DNA of 64,000 nt from Pseudoalteromonas gelatinilytica. GTDB lineage: Bacteria > Pseudomonadota > Gammaproteobacteria > Enterobacterales > Alteromonadaceae. A program made the translations under genes and the position numbers. Shown piece after piece: positions 47,981 through 57,741 of this stretch. The notes under the pieces were generated by a model. That model was given only the letters and a program-made list of their open reading frames with translations. It did no database searches and was not told the DNA's origin. Within the stretch, counting starts at the first letter, position 1. Each line of letters opens with the position of its first letter. The stretch lies in NCBI RefSeq assembly GCF_001641615.1, contig NZ_LRRU01000017.1, positions 1 through 64,000 on the forward strand, in the 5' to 3' direction.

Positions 47981-48952
47981 TTAACCACGATTATGTGGTC
48001 GAGCGTAGTCTATATCAGGCCCTTTTGGCACAACTTGAGTTGGGTTGATCATGGTGTGGCTAAAATAGTAATGACGTTTTATATGATAAAAATCAACGGT
48101 CTTACTTACACCTTCAACTTGATATAACTCACGCAAATAATTGCTGATCGCCGGATAGCTCTCGATAGTACGCAAATTACATTTAAAGTGGCCCACATAA
48201 ACACTGTCGAAGCGAATTAAAGTAGTAAATAAACGCCAGTCGGCCTCTGTCAGTGTGTCACCCACTAAATAACGATTAGCTGTTAAACGTTGCTCAATCT
48301 TATCTAGAGCGGCAAAGAGATTATCAAAGGCTTCTGTATAAGCTTCTTGCGTTGTCGCAAAGCCAGCACGATACACCCCGTTATTAATATTGTGATAAAC
48401 AAACTCATTAACTTCATCAATTTCAGAGCGCAACGATTGCGGATAAAAGTCGCGTTCATTACCTGTAAAGCCATTAAACGCGCTATTAAACATTCTGATA
48501 ATTTCAGCAGATTCGTTACTAACAATACGCTGCGTTTTTTTATCCCAAAGCACGGGAACCGTAACACGACCTGAATAATCTGCTTTGTTACGCGTATAAA
48601 TTTGATGCATAAAGTCGCTATCGAAAAGTGCATCACCTGTGCTGTGATTATCTTTATCAAAGGTCCAGCCATGCTCCAACATGTCAGGGCTTACAACCGA
48701 CACACTAATATAATCTTCAAGGCCTTTTAAATGGCGAAAAATCAAAGTGCGATGAGCCCAAGGGCAAGCTAAAGAGACATAAAGATGGTAACGATCTTTT
48801 TCAGCTTTGAAGCCCGCATCACCGCTTTGCCCTGCACTGCCATCTGCGCTAACCCAGTTACGTAACTGGGCTGCCTCACGTTTGAACTCACCTTGATTGT
48901 TATCGGTGTCGTACCATTTATCTTGCCATTGGCCATTTACTAGTAATCCCAC
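47981..48952 (-). CDS. Glutathionyl-hydroquinone reductase (YqjG type)
   Basis: This Xi-class GST reduces glutathionyl-hydroquinones to free hydroquinones. The catalytic Cys lies in SLACPWAHRTLIF near residue 61. VPVLWDKKTQRIVSNESAEIIRMF is the glutathione pocket, and TEADWRLFTTLIRFD with the C-terminal HYYFSHTMINPTQVVPKGP are family hallmarks. The 323-residue length is typical. It is 9 bases downstream of the pirin gene. In E. coli its homologue also neighbours yqjDEK, so the group is conserved. Confidence 0.95.
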   Translation of the reverse strand: MGLLVNGQWQDKWYDTDNNQGEFKREAAQLRNWVSADGSAGQSGDAGFKAEKDRYHLYVSLACPWAHRTLIFRHLKGLEDYISVSVVSPDMLEHGWTFDKDNHSTGDALFDSDFMHQIYTRNKADYSGRVTVPVLWDKKTQRIVSNESAEIIRMFNSAFNGFTGNERDFYPQSLRSEIDEVNEFVYHNINNGVYRAGFATTQEAYTEAFDNLFAALDKIEQRLTANRYLVGDTLTEADWRLFTTLIRFDSVYVGHFKCNLRTIESYPAISNYLRELYQVEGVSKTVDFYHIKRHYYFSHTMINPTQVVPKGPDIDYARPHNRG

Positions 48953-48961
48953 AATAACCTC

Positions 48962-49804
48962 CTATAGTGTGCCAAATTTACCTAGCTGATAGTCACGTAC
49001 AGCTTGCTGTAACTCAGCTTGGGTTGTCATTACAAACGGGCCCATATGAGCGATTGGTTGCTTAAGCGGCTCACCGGCTAAAATCAAAACGCCAGCCCCC
49101 GTTTGCGAGTTAAACTCAATGTCACTGTCAGGCTCTAAAATCAATAAGCTACCCGCTTTAACTGGGCCGCCTTGCTCAGTATGAATTTCTCCAGTATGGA
49201 TATAAATCATCACCTTCGTTTGTGTAAGCGGTGTATGGTAAAACTGCGTACCAGCCGGTAAAGTCACATCAGCAAGCATGCCGTCAGCGGCGAGGTCTTG
49301 TAAGCTAGACACCTGCTCTTCTCCGGCAAATTGCCAGCTTCCTGCCAACGCTTTAAGCTCAACACCCTGCTCATTTTGACTCGTTGGCGCTGGCGCTTCA
49401 GTGGTATCTTGATATCGCGGCGCTCTTAGCTTCTCGGCACTTGGCATATTGAGCCAAATTTGAAAGCCGTGCATGCCTTCTTTGGCATCTGCTAATGGCA
49501 TTTCACTGTGGATCACACCAAAACCGGTACTCATCCACTGCACATCACCAGCGCGAATCGCTTTTTTGTTACCCATTTGATCTTGGTGTTCAAAGCCACC
49601 TTTAATAATGTACGTAAAGGTTTCAATACCACGGTGAGGATGCGCAGGAAAGCCGCCCATAAAATCACTGTGATCATCAGACTTCAGCTCATCGATCATT
49701 AAAAAAGGGTCTAAATACTTGCCATCAAAGCCTGGAATACGGCTGATGTTTACACCATCACCATCTTGTGTGGCATGGCTATTTAATTGTTGAATCACTT
49801 TCAT
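48962..49804 (-). CDS. Pirin-family bicupin protein
   Basis: A 280-residue bicupin. The N-terminal cupin carries the metal ligands in GGFPAHPHRGIETFTYIIKG, followed by GDVQWMSTGFGVIHSE. The C-terminal cupin is less conserved and lacks a full metal set. Some pirins are quercetin dioxygenases, others regulators or iron-linked redox sensors. Coupling to the hydroquinone reductase gene hints at quinone or aromatic redox chemistry, which is inference. Confidence 0.93.
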   Translation of the reverse strand: MKVIQQLNSHATQDGDGVNISRIPGFDGKYLDPFLMIDELKSDDHSDFMGGFPAHPHRGIETFTYIIKGGFEHQDQMGNKKAIRAGDVQWMSTGFGVIHSEMPLADAKEGMHGFQIWLNMPSAEKLRAPRYQDTTEAPAPTSQNEQGVELKALAGSWQFAGEEQVSSLQDLAADGMLADVTLPAGTQFYHTPLTQTKVMIYIHTGEIHTEQGGPVKAGSLLILEPDSDIEFNSQTGAGVLILAGEPLKQPIAHMGPFVMTTQAELQQAVRDYQLGKFGTL

Positions 49805-49886
49805 AACTTTACTCCCGTAAATTGTATGAAATGATTGTAGGCGCTAATTTAACTAACAACCATGAGTAAAATTCGCACTAATCATT

Positions 49887-50855
49887 CTATTTATGAGAAT
49901 GCTCATTTTGTTGCCTGGTTAACCTATCAGCGACTGTTGCCCCGCGATCTCCCACTTCTTTGTCAGGGCCTATGGTGCTATCGACTAAGGTTTGTTGCTC
50001 GGCACTGGCATTAATGGCCGCACCAAAAATAATGATGTATGCGCTGATATAAAGCCACATCAACATGATCACCACACCCCCTAACGATCCATAGGTTTCG
50101 TTATAACTTGCAAATTGTGATACATAATATGAAAAACCGATTGATGCGATGATCCACAGTAAGGTGGCAAGCATTGAGCCAGGGGTGATCCAGCGCCATT
50201 TGGCAGGCGTTCTGTGAGGCGCATAACGATATAAAAATGCTAAAGCGCAATTAAAAATAATGGCTAATAGTGGCCAAGTAATAAGCTGAATCATTAAATC
50301 GATAAGCTCAGTTAAACCAACTAAATTAAGCACTATTGGCAAAATACCAATGATCAATAACGCCACCAGCGCAACCACAATAGCACCTAACGAAAATAAA
50401 AAACGCACCACTAATGCCATAAAAAACTGGCGCTTATTGCGCTGATGATAAGTAATGTTGCAGGCAGTGATCAGTGCTTGGCAGCCTTTACTACTACTCC
50501 AAACTGTTAATAACAAGGTCCCTATGGCGCTGACACTTAATACCTTTTGTGATTGCTGAGTGATGCCACTCACTTGCAGCAAAATAATGTCGCGGCTACT
50601 TGCAGGTAAAATGGCAATCACTTTATCGAGTTGATCATAAATATCGGTTGGCGAAGCAAAATAAGCATACACAGAGACTATGGCCGCCAGCGCAGGGAAA
50701 ATCGCCAACAAGGCATAAAACGCCACACCTGCCGCCACGAAAGATAAATTGTCTTGTGATAGGTTGTGATAAACCCGCTTACTGATATCCCACCAACCGC
50801 GAATTGGGATCTCCATCGGTGAGCGAGCGTGGTAACCACGATTGTCCTTACTCAT
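49887..50855 (-). CDS. YihY/BrkB-family inner-membrane protein
   Basis: A 322-residue protein with about six transmembrane helices and the family signature AAGVAFYALLAIFPALAAIVSVYAYF near residue 41. LLTVWSSSKGCQALITACNITY and GGVVIMLMWLYISAYIIIFGAAINA near the C-terminus also fit. A polar 40-residue tail follows. Older reports linked the family to RNase BN, which is now assigned elsewhere, so no activity is stated. It is divergent from the mscS-type gene. Confidence 0.9.
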   Translation of the reverse strand: MSKDNRGYHARSPMEIPIRGWWDISKRVYHNLSQDNLSFVAAGVAFYALLAIFPALAAIVSVYAYFASPTDIYDQLDKVIAILPASSRDIILLQVSGITQQSQKVLSVSAIGTLLLTVWSSSKGCQALITACNITYHQRNKRQFFMALVVRFLFSLGAIVVALVALLIIGILPIVLNLVGLTELIDLMIQLITWPLLAIIFNCALAFLYRYAPHRTPAKWRWITPGSMLATLLWIIASIGFSYYVSQFASYNETYGSLGGVVIMLMWLYISAYIIIFGAAINASAEQQTLVDSTIGPDKEVGDRGATVADRLTRQQNEHSHK

Positions 50856-50977
50856 AAACGACCTAAATAATTGCCTTTAACACTCTCAAGCTGCAAACAA
50901 CTTGCCAGTAATAATGGCGTCTGAATTGCATTAAGCTACGCTTATAAAAACACTACAAAGATCCATGGAGCGGTGCG

Positions 50978-52057
50978 ATGAGTTATTACTTACTTATTAA
51001 AAATCAATTGGCTAGTTTGTTCAGCCCCACCATTTGGGTAACATCGCAAGCAATCCCTGCGAGCTTATCTTGGCAAGACTTAAATTCTCAAATTACGCAG
51101 TTTTTACATACTGCATGGCAAATGTTACCAGCACTGACACTCGGTATTGCGGCCATCATCATTTGCTACTTATTAGCTCGTCCTTTATCGTATTTATTAA
51201 TAAAGCCGCTTGGCTTTGTCAGTGAAAGTAAACTTTTACATGTAGTGACGAGGCGCTTTTTTAGCATCATTATCATCTTGTTTGGGGTGTACTTATTTTT
51301 GCGTCTTGCAGGGCTTACCAGTTTTGCTGTAGCGATTATGAGTGGGACTGGTTTAGTTGGGCTTATTTTAGGCTTTGCTTTTCGCGATATCGCTGAAAAC
51401 TTTATTTCAAGCATGCTGCTCAGTGTGCAGCGCCCTTTTCGTATTGACGATGTGATTGAAGTTGATGGTCGTTTAGGGGTGGTTAAAAAGGTTACGGCTC
51501 GCGCCACCACCTTGGTGGATTTTGATGGCAATCACATTCAAATTCCTAATGCGACCGTGTATAAAAACGTCATTAAAAACCTCACTGCAAACCCGAAAAT
51601 GCGGGGTCACTTTAATGTTGGCATTGGCTACGATAATGACATTCGCTACGCCCAACAATTAGCAATGAAGGTGGTTAATCAAAACCCTGCTGTTATTAAT
51701 GATCCCCCAAGCCAAGTGTTAATTGATTCTTTAGGCTCAGCGACTTTAAATCTAACCATTTATTTTTGGGTTAATAGCCGCGAACACAGCACTGTCAAAG
51801 TCGCTTCACAATTAATGCGAGAATTGGTCAATACCTATTTAGCAGAGCAAATCAGCATGCCTGATGATGCTCGCGAGCGAATTATTTTAAATAGCGAGAA
51901 CGATAATGAGCAGCCAAACAATAATGCAAGCGCAGAGCCAAAAACAGCAAAATCACTCGACGACCACAGCCTTGATGACGTTAGCAGTGATGCCGATGAT
52001 ATTCGCGAACAAGCGGATCAATCTCGCGACCCTGAACAGGGTAGCAATATAATTTAA
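50978..52057 (+). CDS. MscS-family mechanosensitive channel
   Basis: A small-conductance channel that opens when membrane tension rises on osmotic downshift. Three transmembrane helices lie near residues 45-67, 82-105 and 112-135, the last (VAIMSGTGLVGLILGFAFRDI) being the pore helix. The cytosolic beta domain begins with RPFRIDDVIEVDGRLGVVKKV. The C-terminal 60 residues are acidic and low complexity (NDNEQPNNNASAEP, DDHSLDDVSSDADDI), an extension beyond the E. coli protein. Confidence 0.92.
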   Translation: MSYYLLIKNQLASLFSPTIWVTSQAIPASLSWQDLNSQITQFLHTAWQMLPALTLGIAAIIICYLLARPLSYLLIKPLGFVSESKLLHVVTRRFFSIIIILFGVYLFLRLAGLTSFAVAIMSGTGLVGLILGFAFRDIAENFISSMLLSVQRPFRIDDVIEVDGRLGVVKKVTARATTLVDFDGNHIQIPNATVYKNVIKNLTANPKMRGHFNVGIGYDNDIRYAQQLAMKVVNQNPAVINDPPSQVLIDSLGSATLNLTIYFWVNSREHSTVKVASQLMRELVNTYLAEQISMPDDARERIILNSENDNEQPNNNASAEPKTAKSLDDHSLDDVSSDADDIREQADQSRDPEQGSNII

Positions 52058-52069
52058 AGTACTTGAGAG

Positions 52070-52225
52070 CTAGGCTTCATCATTGGGTTTATCTTGCATA
52101 GCACGCTTAAACCCTTTGACTGACGTCCCTAAATCTCCACCAATTCGAGATAATTTTTTTGTGCCAAATAACAGCACCACAATTGCGGCAATAATGGCTA
52201 ATTGCCAAACACTAATTCCTGCCAT
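52070..52225 (-). CDS. tatA: Twin-arginine translocase subunit TatA/E, 51 residues
   Basis: Reading the minus strand from ATG 52225, preceded by AGAGG, gives 51 codons: [20 protein letters not shown], then [20 protein letters not shown], then [11 protein letters not shown] and TAG. The single membrane helix, the FGTKKL hinge and the amphipathic helix with GGDLG are diagnostic of TatA/TatE, the pore-forming part of the Tat exporter. It is unusually short, with almost no C-terminal tail, and no tatB or tatC is nearby, so it resembles a TatE-type extra copy. It converges on the mscS-type gene. Confidence 0.92.
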   Translation of the reverse strand: MAGISVWQLAIIAAIVVLLFGTKKLSRIGGDLGTSVKGFKRAMQDKPNDEA

Positions 52226-52240
52226 AACAACCTCTTTTTT

Positions 52241-52272
52241 TAAAAAAAATAAAAGCGCCTTTGCAGGCGCTT
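52241..52272 (-). terminator. Intrinsic terminator after the TonB receptor gene
   Basis: AAGCGCCT (52253-52260) and AGGCGCTT (52265-52272) enclose TTGC; on the minus strand the stem runs into a long T-rich stretch. It separates the receptor gene from tatA. Confidence 0.85.
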
Positions 52273-52302
52273 GAACAACACTAACAACTGGGAATACAAA
52301 GA

Positions 52303-55119
52303 TTAAAAGCTAGCACGTACACCTAATGCGACTTGAGTACCAAAACGCTCAAGGTAACTCACTTGGTCAGTACGCTTGGTGTAACCCCAATAACGCTCAT
52401 TCGTTAAGTTCGTTGCTTCGGCAAACACTGTGAATTGGTCACTGATGTTATAGCTCATGCTGGCATCTAACTGACCATAATCAGAGATCCAATATGGACC
52501 GCCCCATGCATCAGGATCCGACAAGAATTTGCTACGCCAGTTATACGCTAAACGTGCTTGGAAACCATATTGCTCATAGTAAACCACGGCGTTATATGAG
52601 TTTTTCGACATGCCTCTAAATGGCAAACCTGACTCTTTGAGCTCTGGCTCATCGTAGCTACTGTCAACATAAGTGTAGTTAAGCTGAAAGCCTAGGCCAT
52701 TGAAAGGTTCTGGTAATAAGTTTTCAAGCGACTGCTGATAAGCAAACTCAGCACCTTTGATCGTTGCACCGTACTTACTCTTACCAGGGTAAGATGCAAA
52801 GTAACGCACACCTTCAATTTCAACTGGGCTTTCTACGTAATCGATAAATGATTTCAGGTCTTTGACAAACACCCCACCACTTAACGAGCTACTGTCTTCA
52901 AAGTACCACTCTAAAGTCATATCAGCTTGATTAGCTTCTTCTGGTGTTAACGATGAATCGCCCATCGAAAGTTGTGGTAACCCTTCACGATACGTATCAA
53001 AATTTGGCGCAAGCCACGGACGTAAGTAGCTTAAAGATGGGCGGCTAATCACTTGTGCCGCAGAGAAGCGGTAAATTAAATCATCGGTAATACTAAGCTT
53101 AAAGTTCATGCTTGGTAAAATGTTGCTGTAATCCCCTTTAAATGATTGCTCAACAGTTTCGCGCCAACCATTTTCAAGTGGTTTACCATCTTCTTGTAAG
53201 TCAATTAACGATAGATCATAAACCGACCCTTTAGAGCTCACTTCTGTTTGCGAGCCGCGAATACCAACGTTTAACATATACGGCATATTTGCAAGACTGC
53301 TTTCGAGCGTCACTTGCGCATATGCGGTAAGGATTTCTTCGGTTACCTCATAAGTACCCGATGAATTTAGCGATGCAACAATGCTCTTATCGGTCGCTTC
53401 TGCATTTATTGAACGATAATAAGCAAGTAACTTATCGTAATCGAAACTTGGCCACGGCTCTGGTGTAATGCTACTTTCGCCTTCTAAGAAGTTATCGAAA
53501 TTCGCCTCAACAAACACATCACTTGGGATTTCAAAGAGGTTAAAGTCACCCACATTCACTACTGTGCTGTCATCAAATTCATAGCCATCGCGCTCTAAAT
53601 ACTGACCACCATTACTGAATTGGCTGGCATTTTTTGATGCATATTCAAGCTGACTTTTAGTTTGTTCAAGGTAAGTTAAACCAAAATCAACACGGGTCAC
53701 TAAATCGCTTTCAGGCACAAACGTACCGGTAAACTTAAAGTCATTAACCGTGTCTTCAACCCCAATACCTGTATTACGGCTATAGTGAGCACCGTATGAT
53801 TGATCCGCAGTTAAGCCCGGCGATAAGGTCACATCTGGCAGCATATTACCTGTGGTGTAATCAATCCCAATTGAGTCTATAAAACCACGCGCAACAATAA
53901 AGCGGTTATCACCCCCATTTTCGTTTTTCGCTTTTGAATGGGCAACATCCACAGCCAGTGTTAGGCCATCCATTGGATACCATTTGGCATTAAGGGCAAA
54001 CTGATAAGTATCGGTTTTACGTGGGTTGGTTAAGTTGAGTAGCTCCACCATGGTGTTACCGGTTTGCGTCATTGATACTACGCGACCTGAGTCATCAAAT
54101 TCTGCATCGGTAAACACTGGCGTGCCTGGCGTCCAGCTTTCATCATAGTTAACAAAACCGATTTGATAACGATGACCATCGGTGTTGTAACGTGAATAAA
54201 GAGCATCAAAGTTAATGTCTAGGGTATCTGTTGGGCGCCATTGCATCGCTAACGTCGCACCGACGCGTTCACGCACATCCTGCGCGTTGGCAAAATACAT
54301 GTAACTCGGGATTTTTGAGGCAAATATTTCACTTTGCCCATCAATTTCTCCGTTGCCGTTCATGTCGACTGGCACACCTGCGCTGTCTGCCCCCCAACCT
54401 TCTTCTTCGTCAAAAAAACCGCTTGCCGAGTATGTGTCTGCACGTAAGGTTTTCTTAGAATACGCACCCGAGAAAAGCACACCAAAAGTATCATCATTAA
54501 AGTTGTCACCGATGATGAATGAAGCATGCGGGTGTACATCGCCTGTTCGAGATTCATAAATCCCTTTTGCTGAAGCGCTCAAGGTAAAGCCATCTTGGTC
54601 TAGTGGTTTACGCGTTTCGATATCAACTACCGCACCAATGCCCCCTTCAATTAAGCGTGCTTCTGGTGACTTATACACTTGTAGTGCCCCCACTAACTCT
54701 GAAGCAATCGTATCAAAGTTAAAGTCGCGGCCTGAGTTTTCAGAAGCCAGTTTACGACCATTCAACGTGGTAATGTTGTAGCCGCCACCTAAACCACGGA
54801 CTAAAATATTTTGCCCCTCACCGCCATTACGAGTAATGGTGATGCCCGGAATACGCTGCAATGCTTCCGCTAAGTTTTCATCGGGGAACTTACCGATGTC
54901 ATCAGCGACAACGACATCAACAACCGTCGTTGCTTCTTTCTTTCGAAAGTTTGATTCTTTAATACTGCTACGGATCCCTGTAACTTCAATAACCTCAACA
55001 TCCTCTTCGGCCTTACTATCGTTTTCTTGTTGCTGGGCCGTCGCAGCGAAACTGACTGATGAGGCCAAAATCGAGCTTATCAGCACGCTCAAATATGTTT
55101 TTCTAGTTGTTGTTGCCAT
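52303..55119 (-). CDS. TonB-dependent outer-membrane receptor, probable amino-sugar uptake
   Basis: A 938-residue precursor with a signal peptide (about 1-28), a TonB box region ([12 protein letters not shown]) and a plug domain ([33 protein letters not shown]). A 22-strand barrel follows, ending in the terminal aromatic motif (LGVRASF). The IRSSI and DIGKFPD plug sequences mark the carbohydrate-type receptors of Alteromonadales and Xanthomonadales. Its place beside the aga-type genes and two candidate operator sites upstream (55239-55258, 55311-55330) suggests uptake of N-acetylgalactosamine-containing oligosaccharides. The ligand is inferred from context only. Confidence 0.88.
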   Translation of the reverse strand: MATTTRKTYLSVLISSILASSVSFAATAQQQENDSKAEEDVEVIEVTGIRSSIKESNFRKKEATTVVDVVVADDIGKFPDENLAEALQRIPGITITRNGGEGQNILVRGLGGGYNITTLNGRKLASENSGRDFNFDTIASELVGALQVYKSPEARLIEGGIGAVVDIETRKPLDQDGFTLSASAKGIYESRTGDVHPHASFIIGDNFNDDTFGVLFSGAYSKKTLRADTYSASGFFDEEEGWGADSAGVPVDMNGNGEIDGQSEIFASKIPSYMYFANAQDVRERVGATLAMQWRPTDTLDINFDALYSRYNTDGHRYQIGFVNYDESWTPGTPVFTDAEFDDSGRVVSMTQTGNTMVELLNLTNPRKTDTYQFALNAKWYPMDGLTLAVDVAHSKAKNENGGDNRFIVARGFIDSIGIDYTTGNMLPDVTLSPGLTADQSYGAHYSRNTGIGVEDTVNDFKFTGTFVPESDLVTRVDFGLTYLEQTKSQLEYASKNASQFSNGGQYLERDGYEFDDSTVVNVGDFNLFEIPSDVFVEANFDNFLEGESSITPEPWPSFDYDKLLAYYRSINAEATDKSIVASLNSSGTYEVTEEILTAYAQVTLESSLANMPYMLNVGIRGSQTEVSSKGSVYDLSLIDLQEDGKPLENGWRETVEQSFKGDYSNILPSMNFKLSITDDLIYRFSAAQVISRPSLSYLRPWLAPNFDTYREGLPQLSMGDSSLTPEEANQADMTLEWYFEDSSSLSGGVFVKDLKSFIDYVESPVEIEGVRYFASYPGKSKYGATIKGAEFAYQQSLENLLPEPFNGLGFQLNYTYVDSSYDEPELKESGLPFRGMSKNSYNAVVYYEQYGFQARLAYNWRSKFLSDPDAWGGPYWISDYGQLDASMSYNISDQFTVFAEATNLTNERYWGYTKRTDQVSYLERFGTQVALGVRASF

Positions 55120-55238
55120 GATGATTTCCTGTTTTTAAATGTTCAGATTTTTTCACCATAAAAATGGTAATGAGTAAGGCCTTATATTTAATCTATAACA
55201 AAATGAAACAAACTAGCAACAATTAATTACCTAATGAA

Positions 55239-55258
55239 ACTTTCGATAGTTACGAATT
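55239..55258. promoter_or_regulatory. Candidate AgaR-type operator 1, upstream of the receptor gene
   Basis: ACTTTCGATAGTTACGAATT contains the inverted half-sites TTCG and CGAA separated by 7 bases. It is the closest match to the site before the transporter gene. The 315-base gap 55120-55434 also holds a second site and the regulator's terminator; nothing else was recognised there. Confidence 0.6.
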
Positions 55259-55310
55259 AAGTTTCAAAAACAGCAAAAATGGCTTCGCATGCCTTTAAAG
55301 ATGGGGAGTT

Positions 55311-55330
55311 AATTTCGAAAGTTACGATAA
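55311..55330. promoter_or_regulatory. Candidate AgaR-type operator 2
   Basis: AATTTCGAAAGTTACGATAA matches the other two sites at 14 or more positions and keeps TTCG-N7-CGA. It lies 72 bases from operator 1, so looping between the two is possible. Confidence 0.5.
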
Positions 55331-55383
55331 TGATTTTTTCTGAAGATTTTCTTTTCGGTGGGGAGATTCGGTTTTTACGAACA

Positions 55384-55409
55384 ATAAAAAAGGCGGCAAA
55401 AGCCACCTT
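55384..55409 (-). terminator. Intrinsic terminator after the DeoR-family regulator gene
   Basis: AAGGCGGC (55390-55397) and GCCACCTT (55402-55409) pair with one G-T wobble around AAAA; on the minus strand a T-run follows. Confidence 0.8.
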
Positions 55410-55434
55410 TCAATAGTTCTATTTAACTAGAGAG

Positions 55435-56199
55435 TTAAACGGTAATCACTTCGATACCTAAGCTCGTTAATGATTCAACGAACTCTGCTGGCATATTTTT
55501 GTCGGTGACCAGCACATCGATTGATTTAAGCGGCAATACATTATACAAAGCACGCTTACCAAATTTACTTGAATCAGTGACTGCAATGACTTTATCTGCG
55601 CGGGTGCACATGGTGCGATTCAGCATTGCCTCGGGCTCATAATGAGTGGTGATCCCTGCTTCTGAGTCGATACCATCAACCCCTAAAATAACCTTTTTAA
55701 AGTTATATTTACTAAGTGCTTGCTCGACTTCATTTGAGTAAAAAGACATTGATTTCTTTCGCAATTGCCCACCCAGCATAAACACATTTGCATCTTCAAT
55801 ATCTGCCAGTACATGGGCAATATTAAGGCCGTTTGTCATCACAGTAAGGCCCTGCTTATTGGTTAATGCTTTGGCAACTTCTTCTGTGGTGGTACCAGAA
55901 TCAATAATTAAAGAGTCGCCATCATCAACCAAACTTGCCACAGCTTTCGCTAATAACACTTTCACTGCGTAGTTTTCGTTATGCTTATCTTTTACCGAAA
56001 GCTCTTTTGCCAGTTTATCGCAGGCAATTGCCCCACCACGTGAACGGACAACTAAGCCTCGTTTACCGAGCTCGTTAAGATCATGGCGAATGCTAACCTC
56101 CGAAATATCAAAGGTCTTTGCAAGATCTTTAACATTTACTTTGCCATTTTCCTCAGTCATCAGGACGATTTTTTGTCTTCTTTCTATTGTGGTTAGCAT
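55435..56199 (-). CDS. agaR: DeoR-family regulator, probable AgaR
   Basis: A 254-residue repressor-type protein. The N-terminal winged helix (RRQKIVLMTEENGKVNVKDL, then DISEVSIRHDLNELGKRGLV) binds DNA. The C-terminal DeoR sensor domain has DSGTTTEEVAKAL and the KVILGVDGIDSEAGIT loop, which binds a phosphorylated sugar. DeoR-type AgaR proteins control N-acetylgalactosamine genes. Three matching operator-like sites flank it, at 55239, 55311 and 56297. It is divergent from the transporter gene. The sugar specificity is inferred from neighbours. Confidence 0.85.
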   Translation of the reverse strand: MLTTIERRQKIVLMTEENGKVNVKDLAKTFDISEVSIRHDLNELGKRGLVVRSRGGAIACDKLAKELSVKDKHNENYAVKVLLAKAVASLVDDGDSLIIDSGTTTEEVAKALTNKQGLTVMTNGLNIAHVLADIEDANVFMLGGQLRKKSMSFYSNEVEQALSKYNFKKVILGVDGIDSEAGITTHYEPEAMLNRTMCTRADKVIAVTDSSKFGKRALYNVLPLKSIDVLVTDKNMPAEFVESLTSLGIEVITV

Positions 56200-56296
56200 A
56201 GCTGGCCTGTTGTTTTAATAGCTGCTTTCAAATTTGTAGTTCAATATTACACAATTTACAGTTTCAAAGCCAAATTTAGTTTCGAAATAAAATAAA

Positions 56297-56328
56297 ACTT
56301 TCAAAACTTACGAATTTTGTTTTATGAT
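56297..56328 (+). promoter_or_regulatory. Transporter promoter overlapped by candidate operator 3
   Basis: TTCAAA (56300-56305) and TATGAT (56323-56328) are separated by 17 bases. The operator-like site ACTTTCAAAACTTACGAATT (56297-56316) covers the -35 element and spacer, which would give direct repression. Confidence 0.55.
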
Positions 56329-56359
56329 TATTTCACAACAAACTTCTTTGGTGACAAAA

Positions 56360-57691
56360 ATGACAACACAAAGCTCACTGTTAGAGCAAACAGAACACAC
56401 CAATCGCACGCAATTACTGCCTATGATGATTATAGGTGGCTTGTTTTTCTTATTTGGTTTTATAACCTGGCTTAACGGCTCCTTGATCCCATTTTTACAA
56501 ATGGTCTGCGATCTCAACCATATTGAAGCTTACATGGTGACACTGGTGTTTTATATCGCCTATACCGTGATGGCACTGCCAAGCGCTAAGATTTTGCAAA
56601 TATTCAGCTATAAGCATGGTATGTCGTTTGGTTTAGGTATCATGGCATTTGGTGCACTGTTGTTTATTCCTGCGACACAAATTCAGGCTTACTGGTTGTT
56701 TTTGGTTGCCTTATTTACTTTAGGTAGCGGCCTTACCTTATTACAAACCGCTGCGAATCCTTACATCGTGCTTATTGGCTCTAAAGACACAGCAGCCGTG
56801 CGCATTAGCATTATGGGTATTCTCAATAAGAGTGCTGGTGTGGTGGCTCCATTGCTCTTCTCAGCGATCGTATTTAGCGACATTGCCAACTTTAGCCCAG
56901 AAGCTCTGGCTCAATTAAACAGCATTCAAAAGCAATTACAGTTACAAGAACTGGCTAATCGTTTAATTACTCCTTACCTTTTAATGGCAATCGCATTAGC
57001 AATATTAGCGGCGTTAATCATGCTGGCTCCGCTACCAGATATTGAGCAACCAAAAACCAGCAACAACAGCGAGAGTAAATCAGTCCTGCAATTTCCACAC
57101 TTAGTTTTAGGCGTGATAGCCCTATTCTTTTACATAGGTGCAGAAGTCATTGCCGGCGACACTATTGGCCTTTACGGCAAAGAACAAGGGGTATTGCAGT
57201 TCGCAGAACTCACCTCTTACACCATGGGCTTTATGGTGCTAGGTTATGTTTTAGGTATCGTATTAATTCCTCGCTTTTTTAGTCAGCAACAGGCGCTGAT
57301 ATTTTCTGCGTTAAGTGGTTGTGTGTTTTCACTTGGTATCATTTTGATTGAACCGCAACAAACTGCGATTGCAAACGTAGTGCTCTTTTGGCTTGCTGAT
57401 AACAGTTTTCCAGATACCGTGTTATTTGTTGCATTACTTGGCTTATCGAATGCGCTGGTATGGCCGACCATTTGGCCTATGGCCCTTGCAAATCTTGGCG
57501 ATAAAACCCAAACCGGCGCGGCATTACTGATTATGGGGATTTCAGGTGGCGCGCTATTGCCTTTGGTATACGGTGTATTTGCAGAATATACGGGCAATGC
57601 ACAACAAGCTTACTATCTGTTGATCCCTTGCTATGCGTTTATTCTTTATTACGCACTGATTGGTCACAAACTAACAAGTTGGCGTAAGTAA
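56360..57691 (+). CDS. FucP-type MFS sugar transporter, probable AgaP
   Basis: A 443-residue inner-membrane symporter of the fucose/glucose/galactose permease group with twelve helices. GGLFFLFGFITWLNGSLIPFLQ in helix 1 is characteristic, and LQTAANPYIVLIG near residue 130 is a second hallmark. In this locus it most likely imports N-acetylgalactosamine (AgaP-like), though GlcNAc is possible. The frame opens at ATG 56324, which lies in the promoter; ATG 56360 has GGTGA at proper spacing and is chosen. Confidence 0.85.
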   Translation: MTTQSSLLEQTEHTNRTQLLPMMIIGGLFFLFGFITWLNGSLIPFLQMVCDLNHIEAYMVTLVFYIAYTVMALPSAKILQIFSYKHGMSFGLGIMAFGALLFIPATQIQAYWLFLVALFTLGSGLTLLQTAANPYIVLIGSKDTAAVRISIMGILNKSAGVVAPLLFSAIVFSDIANFSPEALAQLNSIQKQLQLQELANRLITPYLLMAIALAILAALIMLAPLPDIEQPKTSNNSESKSVLQFPHLVLGVIALFFYIGAEVIAGDTIGLYGKEQGVLQFAELTSYTMGFMVLGYVLGIVLIPRFFSQQQALIFSALSGCVFSLGIILIEPQQTAIANVVLFWLADNSFPDTVLFVALLGLSNALVWPTIWPMALANLGDKTQTGAALLIMGISGGALLPLVYGVFAEYTGNAQQAYYLLIPCYAFILYYALIGHKLTSWRK

Positions 57692-57699
57692 CGACATGG

Positions 57700-57741
57700 G
57701 CAGGCTTAGTTGTTTTACTATTTAACTAGCCTGCAATTTTT
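57700..57741 (+). terminator. Terminator after the sugar transporter gene
   Basis: GCAGGC-t-TAGTT pairs with AACTA-GCCTGC around a 12-base loop, with one bulge, and the plus strand continues into AATTTTT. It overlaps the stop of the convergent small-subunit gene. Confidence 0.7.

Noticed and set aside
52083..52274. A 63-codon plus-strand frame after the mscS-type gene
   Set aside because: The minus strand here encodes TatA with full family motifs, so the plus frame is a shadow.
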